The position numbers were made by a program, and so were the translations under genes. From contig NZ_FCOA02000039.1 in NCBI RefSeq assembly GCF_001544875.2, forward strand, positions 1 through 59,814: a stretch of 59,814 bases of DNA, given 5' to 3'. The notes beneath the pieces were generated by a model, which saw nothing but the letters and a program-made list of their open reading frames with translations, was not told where the DNA came from and searched no databases. This DNA is from Caballeronia hypogeia (GTDB lineage: Bacteria; Pseudomonadota; Gammaproteobacteria; Burkholderiales; Burkholderiaceae). Below, piece by piece: positions 50,697-59,659 of the stretch (the first letter of the stretch is position 1; the number at the start of each line of letters is the position of its first letter).

Positions 50697-51470
50697 TCAA
50701 TTCGAGGTACTTGGAGAGCCGCCAGGTCCATAGGGGTCAGGATTGCCAAAGCGCGGAAGGGAGCCATTCGACCTGGCCTTGCGTAATTCGTCTTGCACAT
50801 CTTTTCGGGATTTTGGCGATGGCGGAACTGGGATCTCTGCCTCGGCACCTCCTGTGCCTTGCGCATTTTCTGTCGGCGGTTCTATTGCGTTCGAGGTTTG
50901 GTAAGTTGTCTGATCCGGCAAGTCGGTCGTGGATTCCTCGCGCAAGGGAGTTGGCTTAGCGGATGAGTCCGTCTGCCCGCTCTGCGACTGAAGTGCAGTC
51001 GGCGACGTTTCCGGCGCAACCCGAGGCTCGGATTGCTTCATCTCGCCACTGGTCGATGGCTCTGCAATTTGTTTCCGCGTGCGCTCCGCCGATTTCTTCT
51101 TTATCGGGGGCGCTAAATGCGCTGACCGAGCGGTGTTAGCTTTGTATATATGCGATCGACGAGTATCCGAAGGGGAATCAACATCGATCTCGGATTCTGA
51201 TTGTTGGGACGCTGCTGCCCTTCCTGCTCTTGTCAGTTCGTCGATAAGAGCCTGTTGGCGCGCCAGTTTTTCGTCGTCGGGCCTTGCAGAGGGCGTTTGC
51301 GGCGGCTCCGCGGGAACCGTACCACGCGTGATCGAATCGTGCTCGCGCGAAAACCATGCCTGGTCCGCTCGTCGATGTTCACTGTGCTTCAAGAAAAGGG
51401 GCGAAACGACGGTCGAAAGCGCAACGGCGCAAAGGCCGATGACAAGAGAGCGATTAAAAATTCGATTCAT
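50697..51470 (-). CDS. Proline/serine-rich exported protein with DUF4148-like C-terminus
   Basis: 257 residues from the ATG at 51470 (GAGGGAA upstream). An N-terminal hydrophobic segment (SLVIGLCAVALSTVVSPLFL) serves as a signal peptide or anchor. The middle 170 residues are low-complexity, rich in Ser, Pro, Thr, Gln and charge, so probably disordered. The last part, SRKDVQDELRKARSNGSLPR followed by a PDPYGP motif, resembles the DUF4148 repeat common in Burkholderia periplasmic proteins. Function unknown. Confidence 0.65.
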   Translation of the reverse strand: MNRIFNRSLVIGLCAVALSTVVSPLFLKHSEHRRADQAWFSREHDSITRGTVPAEPPQTPSARPDDEKLARQQALIDELTRAGRAAASQQSESEIDVDSPSDTRRSHIYKANTARSAHLAPPIKKKSAERTRKQIAEPSTSGEMKQSEPRVAPETSPTALQSQSGQTDSSAKPTPLREESTTDLPDQTTYQTSNAIEPPTENAQGTGGAEAEIPVPPSPKSRKDVQDELRKARSNGSLPRFGNPDPYGPGGSPSTSN

Positions 51471-51933
51471 CGGTTTATTCCCTCGCGTCAATGAACGACG
51501 CCAGCTTGACGTTGCCAGACAAAACTCTGAATACAAACAATGCGATCGCCTGCTGCGCACATTCGGCTGACTCGAAATCCTGCGCGTTCGAGCATACGAA
51601 TGCAGAAGCGGACAGGATTCACGGTGAAACGGATTTTTTCACTTTGGACCAAACTCGCGTGGTCTCTTCACATGCAGATGGAATCAACACGCAAAGTCGA
51701 CCGATTTAGTCGTTCCGCGTGCCAATGGTCGCCTGTCTTGAGGCACTTTCCATCTCCTTTCATCAACGCCACCGCTCCGCAAATACCGCCGCGTTACTTC
51801 AGAGTCACTCCAGGCGACCTATACTTGAAAGGTCAACTATGTTGCGACGAGGAGGGCGTGCTGGTGTGTCCGCGCGGCATCGCGCGCAGTCGTTCAGGCA
51901 AGACCCTCATAATCTTCGTATGCGGAGAACAAC
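51471..51933. other. Divergent intergenic region
   Basis: 463 bp between the DUF4148-like gene and the DUF1059 gene. The TATACT at about 51829 could be the -10 of the DUF1059 gene. No other structure found. Confidence 0.35.
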
Positions 51934-52146
51934 ATGGGACGAAAATACATCGATTGCCGGGAATTTCCGAGCGAGATGAACTGTTCGGTCGCGCTATCCG
52001 CGGACTCCGAAAGCGAGTTGCTAGAGGCGGCTGTACAGCACGCGGTCACGGTTCACAATCATACGGACTCGGCAGAATTGCGTTCGCAGTTGAAGTCCCT
52101 GTTTCACGACGGCACACCACCAGTCGAGTCACCGCGTCGCGCGTGA
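51934..52146 (+). CDS. DUF1059-domain small protein
   Basis: 70 residues: MGRKYIDCREFPSEMNCSVA begins the family, followed by ADSESELLEAAVQHAVTVHNH and a final LRSQLKSLFHDGTPP. This is a complete DUF1059 protein, a small cytoplasmic family with a conserved cysteine pair (Cys8, Cys17) whose function is not known. GGAGAAC precedes the ATG. Confidence 0.9.
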   Translation: MGRKYIDCREFPSEMNCSVALSADSESELLEAAVQHAVTVHNHTDSAELRSQLKSLFHDGTPPVESPRRA

Positions 52147-52175
52147 CCATGGCGTGAACGATCAAAAAGCAATAC

Positions 52176-52403
52176 GTGGCGACATCGATTGAAAGCAATC
52201 AAACCGGCAAAACCGCTTTCAAGGACTCACTATTCGAGATCATCGATCGACTCGGGTTCAGCGATCAGGACGAGGGCTGCAAGGGCTCCTCGTCCGAGCA
52301 TCAGTGCGTCAGGGCGAGTGCATTGAATAAGTTGTCCGACGATGCGATCGAAGAGCTGAAGGCTGCGACGAGAGGGCAGGGAGTGATTACAACTGGCCTT
52401 TGA
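52176..52403 (+). CDS. Hypothetical small protein
   Basis: 75 codons from a GTG: MATSIESNQTGKTAFKDSLF, EIIDRLGFSDQDEGCKGSSS and a C-terminal LSDDAIEELKAATRGQGV. It is acidic and soluble with no signal peptide. No recognisable family. It lies just after the DUF1059 gene and its end overlaps the end of the converging solute-binding pseudogene. A weak ribosome-binding site makes it uncertain. Confidence 0.4.
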   Translation: MATSIESNQTGKTAFKDSLFEIIDRLGFSDQDEGCKGSSSEHQCVRASALNKLSDDAIEELKAATRGQGVITTGL

Positions 52404-53068
52404 AGTTCGCGAGATCGGTGCCGGAAGCCTTGTCCATTGTTGTCAGCGCCGTCGTGGTATCAGGCGAGTTGCCGTGCATCAGGGCGACCATCTCGAACCA
52501 TGCGCCTGTCAGCGCCTTACCCAGCGCCGGGTTCTCCTGCAAGGCTTTCGTGTTGACGACCATCATGTCCATGATCTCGCCGGGAATCTTGCTGATGTCG
52601 GCATCCGAGGTGTTCACGACCTTGAGGTCGCGCTCGCTCATATGCGCGCTATCCAGAGCACGCGCGAGCAGGTAGTGCGACACGGAGAACTGCACGAGAT
52701 TGACCTGCTGGCCCTTCAGATCGGCGATCTGCTTGCCCTTGCCCTTCATGAGCACGCCGTCGTTGCCGTTCGAATAATCGCTCACGATGAGCGCCGAAGA
52801 ATCCACGCCGCGGTGCGGGAATGGTGAGTGCGTCCATGTTGGTCATCGCGCAGCCGTCGAACGTGCCCGCCGTGTACTGCTTGATGGATTCGACGTAGTC
52901 GTTCAACTGCACGACATCGACATTGATGCCGTATTTCTTCGCCCACTTCGAGACGATGCCCTGGGTCTTGGCCTGGCCCCAGGGCATCCAGACCGCGTAG
53001 CTCCTGCGCCCTTCGACGGGGGGATGGTGCGCATTCGAACGCGTCGGCGACGCACCGAATTTGGGCAT
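52387..53068 (-). pseudogene. ABC-type solute-binding protein (NMT1/TauA-like), truncated and frameshifted
   Basis: Two frames together spell part of a solute-binding protein: YAVWMPWGQAKTQGIVSKWA and INVDVVQLNDYVESIKQYTA up to MTNMDALTIPA in one, then GVDSSALIVSDYSNGNDGVL and LDSAHMSERDLKVVNTSDADI in the other. The shift lies at about 52807-52813. The signal peptide and first part are absent, and the end (DLANFKGQL, then stop) is earlier than expected for the family. It follows the MHS transporter gene directly, so an older uptake gene has been lost here. Confidence 0.8.
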
Positions 53069-53103
53069 CGCTATGCGCGCTCATCTCCGGGCGCTTCATC
53101 CGA

Positions 53104-54513
53104 CTAGCAGGCATCGGCGGCATCGCGCAAATCGTCGAGATCACGGCCGCGCGTCTCGGGGATGTAATACGTCGTCACCACGCCGATCACGCTGAGAAGG
53201 GCGACGTAGGTGGCAAGCGGAATCCACGCGAGAATGCGGCCCTCGGCGCCGCCCCAGTGCGCGGTCGCCCACGCGATGATCGATGCGCCAATCAGCGGCG
53301 CGACCCCGCCCGCGATCACCGCGGACACCTCGCGCCCCACCGCGACGCCCGCATAGCGATGCTGCGCGCCGAAGAGCTCGGGCAGCAGCGCCCCCTGCGT
53401 GGCGAACATGCCCCAGACGCCCGCGAGCGCGACGCACAGCATCGCGATGCTGGCCGTCGCGTTGCCCTGGCTCAGCACCCACCACGTCGGGTAGGCGAGC
53501 AGCAGTTGATACAGCGCGAAGGCACGGTAGACCGGCACGCGCCCGAAGCGATCGCTGAGCCTCCCGGTGAGCGGAATGATCACCGCGCCCGACACGCCCG
53601 CGAGCAGAAGCGCAATCGGCCCGATCGGTCCCTTGAGACCCGTCGCGGTGGCCATGTAGCTGATGGCTAGCGACTGATATATCGACGAGCCGCCGTTCTC
53701 CGCCATGCGCATGCCGATGACCTTGAGCAGCGTCGGCTTCGAATGTTTGACGAGATGCTTGAGGGGGCTGTCGTCGATCTGATGTCTCGCTTCGAGCTTC
53801 GCGAACGACGGAGATTCCTTGAGCTTCAACCGGATCCAGATCGCCACCGCGATGATCAACACGCTCAGCAGGAACGGCACGCGCCACAGCCAGCTCTGCG
53901 AGACATCCTCGACGCGCACCAGCGCGAAGTAGATCGCAGCCGCCATCACCGTGCCGAGCAGCACGCCCATGAAGGGGAGCGCGGCGAAGTAGCCGCGTCG
54001 CTTCGCGGGCGCGTATTCGGCCATCAGCACGGCCGCGCCGGCTTGTTCCGCTCCCGCGCCGAGACCTTGCAGCAGGCGGCAGCCGACGAGCAGGATCGGC
54101 GCCCAGATGCCGGCGCTCGCATAGGTCGGCAAGAGGCCGATTAGCGTGCTCGCGATGCCCATCAGCAGGATGGTCGCCATCAGCACGAATTTGCGGCCGT
54201 AACGGTCACCGAGGGTGCCGAAGACGATGCCGCCGACCGGCCGGATCGCGAAGCCGAGGAAATACGCGCCGAAGCTCGCGATCAGACCGATGGCCGGGTC
54301 GCTCGACGGGAAGAACAGCGGCCCGAAGATCAGCGCCGATGCGAGGTTGTAGAGCGCGAAATCGTAGTATTCGAGCGCGCTGCCGAGCGATGCGGCCCAG
54401 GCGGCGCGATACAGGTCGCCCGTGGTGACCTCGTCCCGGCTCGTGCCGGCGTTGGGGCTAGCGGTGCGTGCGAGTCCGCTGTCGGCGGTCGCTATGGTTG
54501 GCTGGTGTTTCAT
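53104..54513 (-). CDS. MFS transporter, metabolite:H+ symporter (MHS) family
   Basis: 469 residues. AAWAASLGSALEYYDFALYNLASALIFGPLFFPSSD is the MHS family signature at helix 1; FGTLGDRYGRKFVLMATILLMGIASTLIG is loop 2-3, and GRLSDRFGRVPVYRAFALYQ repeats the motif in the second half. GGAGAG lies upstream of the ATG. It is the last intact gene of the minus-strand operon that includes shikimate-dehydrogenase-like and SDR genes, and is its probable organic-acid importer. Confidence 0.9.
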   Translation of the reverse strand: MKHQPTIATADSGLARTASPNAGTSRDEVTTGDLYRAAWAASLGSALEYYDFALYNLASALIFGPLFFPSSDPAIGLIASFGAYFLGFAIRPVGGIVFGTLGDRYGRKFVLMATILLMGIASTLIGLLPTYASAGIWAPILLVGCRLLQGLGAGAEQAGAAVLMAEYAPAKRRGYFAALPFMGVLLGTVMAAAIYFALVRVEDVSQSWLWRVPFLLSVLIIAVAIWIRLKLKESPSFAKLEARHQIDDSPLKHLVKHSKPTLLKVIGMRMAENGGSSIYQSLAISYMATATGLKGPIGPIALLLAGVSGAVIIPLTGRLSDRFGRVPVYRAFALYQLLLAYPTWWVLSQGNATASIAMLCVALAGVWGMFATQGALLPELFGAQHRYAGVAVGREVSAVIAGGVAPLIGASIIAWATAHWGGAEGRILAWIPLATYVALLSVIGVVTTYYIPETRGRDLDDLRDAADAC

Positions 54514-54608
54514 GATGTCTCTCTCCGTTCCAACGACTTCCGGCGACGGTCACGTCCTCGTCTTCGCGAGATGCGAGCCCGCCGGTTTTTCCTGATAGGC
54601 GAATGGGC

Positions 54609-55424
54609 CTAGCCCATCCGGGCGACTTCATCGAGCAGGGCGGCGCTCATCTCCTCGAGCGGCGCTGCCTTGCCCGTGTACAGCTCGACCTGGCCGCAGA
54701 ACTGATGCAACAGCATGCGCGTGCCGTCGATCACGCGGCAGCCGAGTTCGGCGGCGTCGCGGATCAGCTTCGTGCGCACCGGAATGAAGGCTGCATCCAT
54801 CACGACGAGATGCGGCGCGAGCTGCCCGGCGCGCAACGGATTGACGTCTGGCGCGCGGAATCCGGCGGCGGTCGCATTCACGACGATGTCGAACGCATGC
54901 GGATCGAAGTCCCCGAGCGCGCCGCCGAAGGCGAGTCCGAAGTCGTCGGCGAGCGCCTGTCCGCGCGCCGCGGTCCGGTTGAACACGGTGACCTGGGCGC
55001 CGGCGCGCCGCACGCCCCACGCGATCGCGCGTGCCGCGCCGCCCGCGCCGAGCAGGGCGATGCGCCGGCCATCGAGCGGTGTCGCTTCTTCGAGCGCGCG
55101 CACGGCGCCGACGCAGTCCGTGTTGTAGCCGGTGAGATGCCCGTCGCGGTTGTCGATGGTATTGACCGCGCCGATCTCGCGGGCGGTTTCGTCGAGCACG
55201 TCGAGATGGGGAATAACGGCCTGCTTGTGCGGCATCGTCACGTTCAGTCCGCGGATGCCGAGCGTGCGCATCGCGCCGACCGCGCCGGCGGCGTCTTCCA
55301 CGCCGAAGGAGACGAACGTGTAGTCCACTCCGAGCGCACGATAGGCCGCGTTATGCACTTTGACGTTGAAGGTGAACGGCTGACCGGCGAGCGAGCCGCA
55401 CAGGGATGGAATCGAATGAGGCAT
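54609..55424 (-). CDS. Shikimate dehydrogenase-like protein (AroE family) with altered substrate motif
   Basis: 271 residues. The catalytic lysine is Lys67 in NVTMPHK, Asn88 and Asp103 (GYNTDC) are in place, and the cofactor motif ALLGAGGAARAIAWG binds NAD(P). The SxS motif that holds the shikimate carboxylate is missing: the aligned segment reads FTFNVKVHN, giving Thr18 and Asn20. It therefore may act on a related hydroaromatic acid such as quinate, or on another substrate, and should not be assumed to be the biosynthetic AroE. Operon partners are a 2-hydroxyacid dehydrogenase and an MHS carrier. Confidence 0.87.
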   Translation of the reverse strand: MPHSIPSLCGSLAGQPFTFNVKVHNAAYRALGVDYTFVSFGVEDAAGAVGAMRTLGIRGLNVTMPHKQAVIPHLDVLDETAREIGAVNTIDNRDGHLTGYNTDCVGAVRALEEATPLDGRRIALLGAGGAARAIAWGVRRAGAQVTVFNRTAARGQALADDFGLAFGGALGDFDPHAFDIVVNATAAGFRAPDVNPLRAGQLAPHLVVMDAAFIPVRTKLIRDAAELGCRVIDGTRMLLHQFCGQVELYTGKAAPLEEMSAALLDEVARMG

Positions 55425-55439
55425 GGTCGGGATCGTCGG

Positions 55440-56432
55440 TCAGTGCTTCGAGAGATCGAACGCGGCGATGGGCGCTTCGCCATCGAGCACGCGCAGCAGG
55501 TTGTCGGTCGCGAGTTCGGCCATCGCACGCCGCGTTTCGTGCGTCGCCGAGCCGATATGCGGCAGCGGCGTCACTTTTGGATGCGTGCGTAGCGGCGAAT
55601 CCTGCGCGAGCGGCTCGACGGCGAACACGTCGAGTCCGGCAGCGCGCAGGTGGCCGCTGTCGAGCGCGGCGAGCAGCGCATCCTCGCGCACGATCGCGCC
55701 GCGCGAGCCGTTTACGAAGATCGCGCCGGGCTTCATCGCCGCGAACGCCTGCGCGTCCATCAGGCCGCGCGTGTCGTTCGAGAGCGGCAGCGTCAGCGCG
55801 ACGATGTCCGCGCGCGCGAGCACGTCGCCGAACAATGCGCGCTGCGCGTGCCCGGCGAGCATCGCGGGAACCGGCACGTCGAACGGATCGTGAAAGAGCA
55901 CCGGCATGCCGAAGCCGAGCGCCGCGCGCCGGGCCACCGCCTGCCCGATGCGCCCGAAGCCGAGCACGCCGAGCGTCTTGCCGTGCACATCCCAGCCGAA
56001 CAGGTCTTCGCCGATGTTGCGCGTCCAGCGGCCTTCGCGCACGTGGTTCGACAACTCGACGAGGCGGCGCGAGCTTGCCATGATCAGCGCGAACACGGTG
56101 TCGGCGGTCGTCTCGGTCAGCACGCCGGGCGTGTGGCAGAGCGTGATGTCGCGTTCCTTGAGGCGCGCGAGATCGTAGTTGTCGACACCGACCGAAATGC
56201 TCGAAATCACCTTCAGTCGCGGGGCGCGCATGAGTTCGTCCGCGCCGAGCCTGAAGCTCGATCCGATCAGGCCGTCGGCGTTGCCGAGCGCTTCGCGAAA
56301 GCGCGGCAATTCATCGGCGCGGCGCGGATCGGCGACGGTGACGTCGTGCCGCGCCACGATGCGCTCGAGCAGATCGTCCGGCAGCTTTCTGAAGACGACA
56401 ACGTTTCGGCGCGCGGTCTCAGACGTACGCAT
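55440..56432 (-). CDS. D-2-hydroxyacid dehydrogenase (glyoxylate/hydroxypyruvate reductase type)
   Basis: 330 residues. The NAD(P) motif LGVLGFGRIGQAVARRAALG is near 147-166; the catalytic Arg lies in VNGSRGAIVRE, and the Glu and His in the segment ending LPHIGSATHETRRAM. This matches GhrB-like enzymes that reduce glyoxylate, hydroxypyruvate or 2-ketogluconate. The start codon is 24 bp upstream of an N-terminus that fits the family. The gene lies 16 bp from the AroE-like gene in the same operon. Confidence 0.92.
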   Translation of the reverse strand: MRTSETARRNVVVFRKLPDDLLERIVARHDVTVADPRRADELPRFREALGNADGLIGSSFRLGADELMRAPRLKVISSISVGVDNYDLARLKERDITLCHTPGVLTETTADTVFALIMASSRRLVELSNHVREGRWTRNIGEDLFGWDVHGKTLGVLGFGRIGQAVARRAALGFGMPVLFHDPFDVPVPAMLAGHAQRALFGDVLARADIVALTLPLSNDTRGLMDAQAFAAMKPGAIFVNGSRGAIVREDALLAALDSGHLRAAGLDVFAVEPLAQDSPLRTHPKVTPLPHIGSATHETRRAMAELATDNLLRVLDGEAPIAAFDLSKH

Positions 56433-56471
56433 GATGTTCTCCTGTTACTCGTTGACTGGATGTCGGGTGTG

Positions 56472-57662
56472 TCAGCGCGGCGTCGTGCGCAATGACGAAG
56501 GTCCGCCCGTCAGCGCGATGCGCTGTCCGGTGTCGTGCAGATGGCCGCCATCGACGGCGTAGAGCGCGAGCTGTTTCTCGACGTTGAACTGAACGATCAG
56601 ATGCTTGCTGTCCGCAGTGAAGACGATGCCCTGGGCCGCTTCGCCGCCGGGTGCTTCGGCGACCTTCACGGCCTGACCGTCGCGGATCGCGAACAAAAGC
56701 ACCTTGCCGCGCGTGTGGCGTCCGGGGTTGTCGGGCGTCAGGTTGGAGCCGTCCATCGCCTGCACGCCGATCCATTTGCCGTCGGGCGATATCGCCACGC
56801 CCTCCGGCAGCGACGGCACCGTCACGTGCTGAACCGCGCGAAAGGGCGTGCGCGAGACGTCGATCAGGGTGACCGTGTCGGCGTCGCCCGCGAGCTTGCC
56901 GGAATAGGCTGGCAGGCCGGCCAGTCCGACATCGCTGACAACGGCCCATCTGCCGTCGCTCGACACGTCGATCGTATAGGGCGCGACGCCGCTCGACAGT
57001 CGGGCGCCGCTGTCGGTGACGCGGCCATCGGCGACATCGAGCACCGCCACGCCCTGTTCGTCGCGCAACGCAACGAGCGCATGCGCGCCGTCATGCGTGA
57101 AGCTCACGCCGGCGAGCCGCTTCTGCGCGATCTTAAGCGTGTCGATGAGCATCACGCGTTTCCCGTCGATGCCGAGCACCGCCACGCTGCCGTCGACACA
57201 GGCGACGAGCGCGAGTCGGCCACTCCGGTCGATGGCAATGCCCTGCGGATGGCTTCCGATATCGAGCCGCGTCACGGCCGCCGGCGTGGCCTGCAGGTCG
57301 ATGAACTGCACGAACGAATCCATCAGCAGCTTCTTCGCGGCATGGTCGTAGCGCGTCGGCGCGCCGATCAGCGCGACTTGCGCGTCCGGCGTGATGGCGA
57401 CTGCCTGCGGCGGCCCCTGTATGCCGTTCTCGACTTCCACCTGCACCGTCACGCGCGGGGGGAAGCGGCTCGCGTCGAGGAGCGTCAATGTGTCCGGCGC
57501 GGGATTCTCCGGAAAGGTGTCACGGCCTTCGACGCGCTGATACTTTGCGTCGTTGCCCGACACGATCCAGTCGGCCGCGTGCGATGCGCACGCCGCGAAG
57601 GCCATCGTCAGGACGGCGACCGTCCGGATGCAGCGGCGATGGCTTGTCAGTGAGTTACGCAT
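56472..57662 (-). CDS. Periplasmic beta-propeller protein (YVTN/lactonase-like)
   Basis: 396 residues. A signal peptide (TVAVLTMAFAACASHAA, about 15-31) is followed by repeated blades of the kind VAITPDAQVALIGAPTRYDH, GIAIDRSGRLALVACVDGSV, VSFTHDGAHALVALRDEQG, IDVSSDGRWAVVSDVGL, VAISPDGKWIGVQAMDGSN and FTADSKHLIVQFNV, i.e. about six or seven. The fold serves lactonases, quinoproteins and binding proteins, so no reaction can be assigned; a periplasmic sugar- or hydroxyacid-lactone role would fit the operon. It sits between the SDR and 2-hydroxyacid dehydrogenase genes. Confidence 0.84.
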   Translation of the reverse strand: MRNSLTSHRRCIRTVAVLTMAFAACASHAADWIVSGNDAKYQRVEGRDTFPENPAPDTLTLLDASRFPPRVTVQVEVENGIQGPPQAVAITPDAQVALIGAPTRYDHAAKKLLMDSFVQFIDLQATPAAVTRLDIGSHPQGIAIDRSGRLALVACVDGSVAVLGIDGKRVMLIDTLKIAQKRLAGVSFTHDGAHALVALRDEQGVAVLDVADGRVTDSGARLSSGVAPYTIDVSSDGRWAVVSDVGLAGLPAYSGKLAGDADTVTLIDVSRTPFRAVQHVTVPSLPEGVAISPDGKWIGVQAMDGSNLTPDNPGRHTRGKVLLFAIRDGQAVKVAEAPGGEAAQGIVFTADSKHLIVQFNVEKQLALYAVDGGHLHDTGQRIALTGGPSSLRTTPR

Positions 57663-57681
57663 GTCCTTGTCTCCTTTTCGC

Positions 57682-58455
57682 TCAGACCACGCTGGTCAGT
57701 CCGCCATCGACGAAAAGCGTCTGCCCGTTCACGAAATCCGATGCCGCCGACGCGAGAAACACCGCCGCGCCGCACAGTTCCTCGACACGGCCCCACCGGC
57801 CCGCCGGCGTGCGCTTGCAGAGCCACTCGGAGAAAGCGGGATCGTCGATGAGCACGCGATTGAGATCGGTCTCGAAGTAGCCGGGCGCGATCGCGTTGGC
57901 CTGAATGCCGTGCCGCGCCCATTCCGCGCACATGCCCTTGGTCAGCATGCGAATGGCGCCTTTCGTGGCCGCGTAGGGCGCGATGCCCGGCCGCGCCAGC
58001 TCGCTCTGCACGGAGCCGATGTTGATGATCTTGCCGCGCCCGCGCTCCAGCATGTGCTGGGCGGCAGCCTGCGAAACCTGGAACACGCCGTCGAGATTCA
58101 CGCGCAGCAGGTCGTTCCAGTCGCGCTCGCCAAAGCTTTCGAGTGGCCCGCGGCGCTGGATGCCCGCGTTGTTGATCAGAATGTCGATCGCGCCGATCTC
58201 CTTCTCGACACGTTCGATCGCCGCGACGACTTGCTCGCGGTCGGTCACGTCGAATACCGCGAAGTCGGCATCGAAGCCTTCGTTGCGCAGGCATGCGGCG
58301 ACGTCCGCTGCCTTTTGCTCATTGCGATCGTTGATGACGATCGCGGCACCCGCCTCCGCGAGTCCTCGCGCCAGCGCCAGCCCGATGCCGCGGCCCGAGC
58401 CGGTGATCAGGGCGCGCCTGCCGTGCAGGCTGAAGAGTTTCAGTGTCTTGTCCAT
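57682..58455 (-). CDS. SDR-family oxidoreductase (gluconate 5-dehydrogenase-like)
   Basis: 257 residues from MDKTLKLFSLHGRRALITGS; a start at 58470 adds five residues. TGSGRGIGLALARGL binds NAD(P), NNAGI and the catalytic Ser (NIGSVQSE) are present, and YAATKGAIRMLTKGM carries the Tyr-Lys pair. The N-terminus and overall pattern match IdnO/Gno, which interconvert 5-ketogluconate and gluconate. First gene of the five-gene operon, divergent from the LysR gene at 58603. Substrate inferred only from similarity. Confidence 0.87.
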   Translation of the reverse strand: MDKTLKLFSLHGRRALITGSGRGIGLALARGLAEAGAAIVINDRNEQKAADVAACLRNEGFDADFAVFDVTDREQVVAAIERVEKEIGAIDILINNAGIQRRGPLESFGERDWNDLLRVNLDGVFQVSQAAAQHMLERGRGKIINIGSVQSELARPGIAPYAATKGAIRMLTKGMCAEWARHGIQANAIAPGYFETDLNRVLIDDPAFSEWLCKRTPAGRWGRVEELCGAAVFLASAASDFVNGQTLFVDGGLTSVV

Positions 58456-58541
58456 TGTTTCAGCGCGCATTCTGTTTGTGGATGCGCTGTGTCTCCAATG
58501 CGCCTAGTTCACCCGAACAACCGCCGACGCGCCAATAGTCT

Positions 58542-58563
58542 TTCATGACGCTGTTATCATGAA
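58542..58563. promoter_or_regulatory. Candidate LysR operator
   Basis: TTCATGA-N8-TCATGAA: perfect 7-bp inverted repeat, 22 bp in total, lying in the divergent region between the SDR and LysR genes, 39 bp before the lysR ATG. Typical location and size for a LysR recognition site. Confidence 0.6.
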
Positions 58564-58602
58564 TCGTGATTACAGATTCGCGCACCCGCGGGCAGGGGAG
58601 GT

Positions 58603-59496
58603 ATGGAACTGAAGCATTTACGCGCGTTCGTCGCGCTTGCCGAGGAATTGCACTTCGGACGGGCGGCGCAGCGCCTGTGTATCGTTCAGCCGGCGCTGAG
58701 CATGCAGATCAAGGCGCTCGAGCAGGAACTCGACGTGCGGCTGTTCGAACGCGATCGGCACAAGGTCGTCCTGAGCGCAACCGGAACGCTCTTTTTGCCT
58801 GAGGCGCGCGCGACGCTGCATCAGGCCTTGCGGGCGGAGCAGACTGCGCGGCTGTCGGCGCGAGGCGAAATCGGCACGCTGCGCATCGCGTTCGTCTCGT
58901 CGGTGCTGCCCAGGTTGCTGCCCGCGCTCATTCGCACGATGCACGCGCGCTATCCGCTCATCACGCTCGAACTGAAGGATATGCCGACGCCGGATCAGAT
59001 CGCGGCGCTTCAGAACAACCAGCTCGATTTCGGGCTGATACGTCTGCCCGTAAGCGTGAGCAGCCTGGAAATCCGCGTGGTGCTGGAGGAACCCTTCGTC
59101 GTCGCGCTCCCCGACGATCACGTGCTCGCCGCGCGGCCGCTGATTCGGCCGCCTGATCTCCGGGGCTTTCCTGCGTTCGTGCTCGCGCGGCGTTACGCAC
59201 CGGGTTTCCACGACGACACACTGGTGGCGCTGAAGCGCGAGGGCGCGGATCTGAACATCGCGCAGGAACTCGGCGAGTTCTCGACGATGCTTGCGCTGGT
59301 TTCAGCGGGCCTTGGCATCGGGGTAATCCCGGCTGCCGCGGCAATGGCGCTGCCACCAAAGGTCGTTGCCCGACCGCTCGAATTGCGCGATCACAAGGCG
59401 GGAATCGGGCTCGCCTGGTTCGGTGCGAGCAATGCGATCAAGCGTGCGTTGCTCGAGGTGATCGAGTTGGGCACCGAGACGCAAAAGCAGGCGTGA
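58603..59496 (+). CDS. LysR-family transcriptional regulator
   Basis: 297 residues. MELKHLRAFVALAEELHFGR and AAQRLCIVQPALSMQIKALEQELDVRLFER form the winged HTH (about 1-60), similar to the BenM/CatM-type N-terminus; the effector-binding domain starts near 90 (IGTLRIAFVSSVLPRLLPALI). GGGGAGG lies directly before the ATG. It is divergent from the five-gene operon 53104-58455, its likely target. Confidence 0.91.
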   Translation: MELKHLRAFVALAEELHFGRAAQRLCIVQPALSMQIKALEQELDVRLFERDRHKVVLSATGTLFLPEARATLHQALRAEQTARLSARGEIGTLRIAFVSSVLPRLLPALIRTMHARYPLITLELKDMPTPDQIAALQNNQLDFGLIRLPVSVSSLEIRVVLEEPFVVALPDDHVLAARPLIRPPDLRGFPAFVLARRYAPGFHDDTLVALKREGADLNIAQELGEFSTMLALVSAGLGIGVIPAAAAMALPPKVVARPLELRDHKAGIGLAWFGASNAIKRALLEVIELGTETQKQA

Positions 59497-59659
59497 CGAC
59501 CTTCGGGTTTTGCAGGACAGGGCTCGGTGTGAAATATAGCCGCCACCTGTTCTGCCTGAAGCGCTTCGGGCCCGCGGCGCGGCGCGGCGGAAGCGCTCCG
59601 AGCGGACCGCGCGCGACCAGGATCGCGCGGGGCCCGTCAAGGCTCAACGCGTCGCACGA
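59497..59659. other. Convergent intergenic region
   Basis: 163 bp between the LysR gene and the C-terminal end of the MFS gene. The G/C-rich segment has several short self-complementary stretches (for example GGGCCC-like around 59568-59640), but no definite terminator. Confidence 0.3.
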
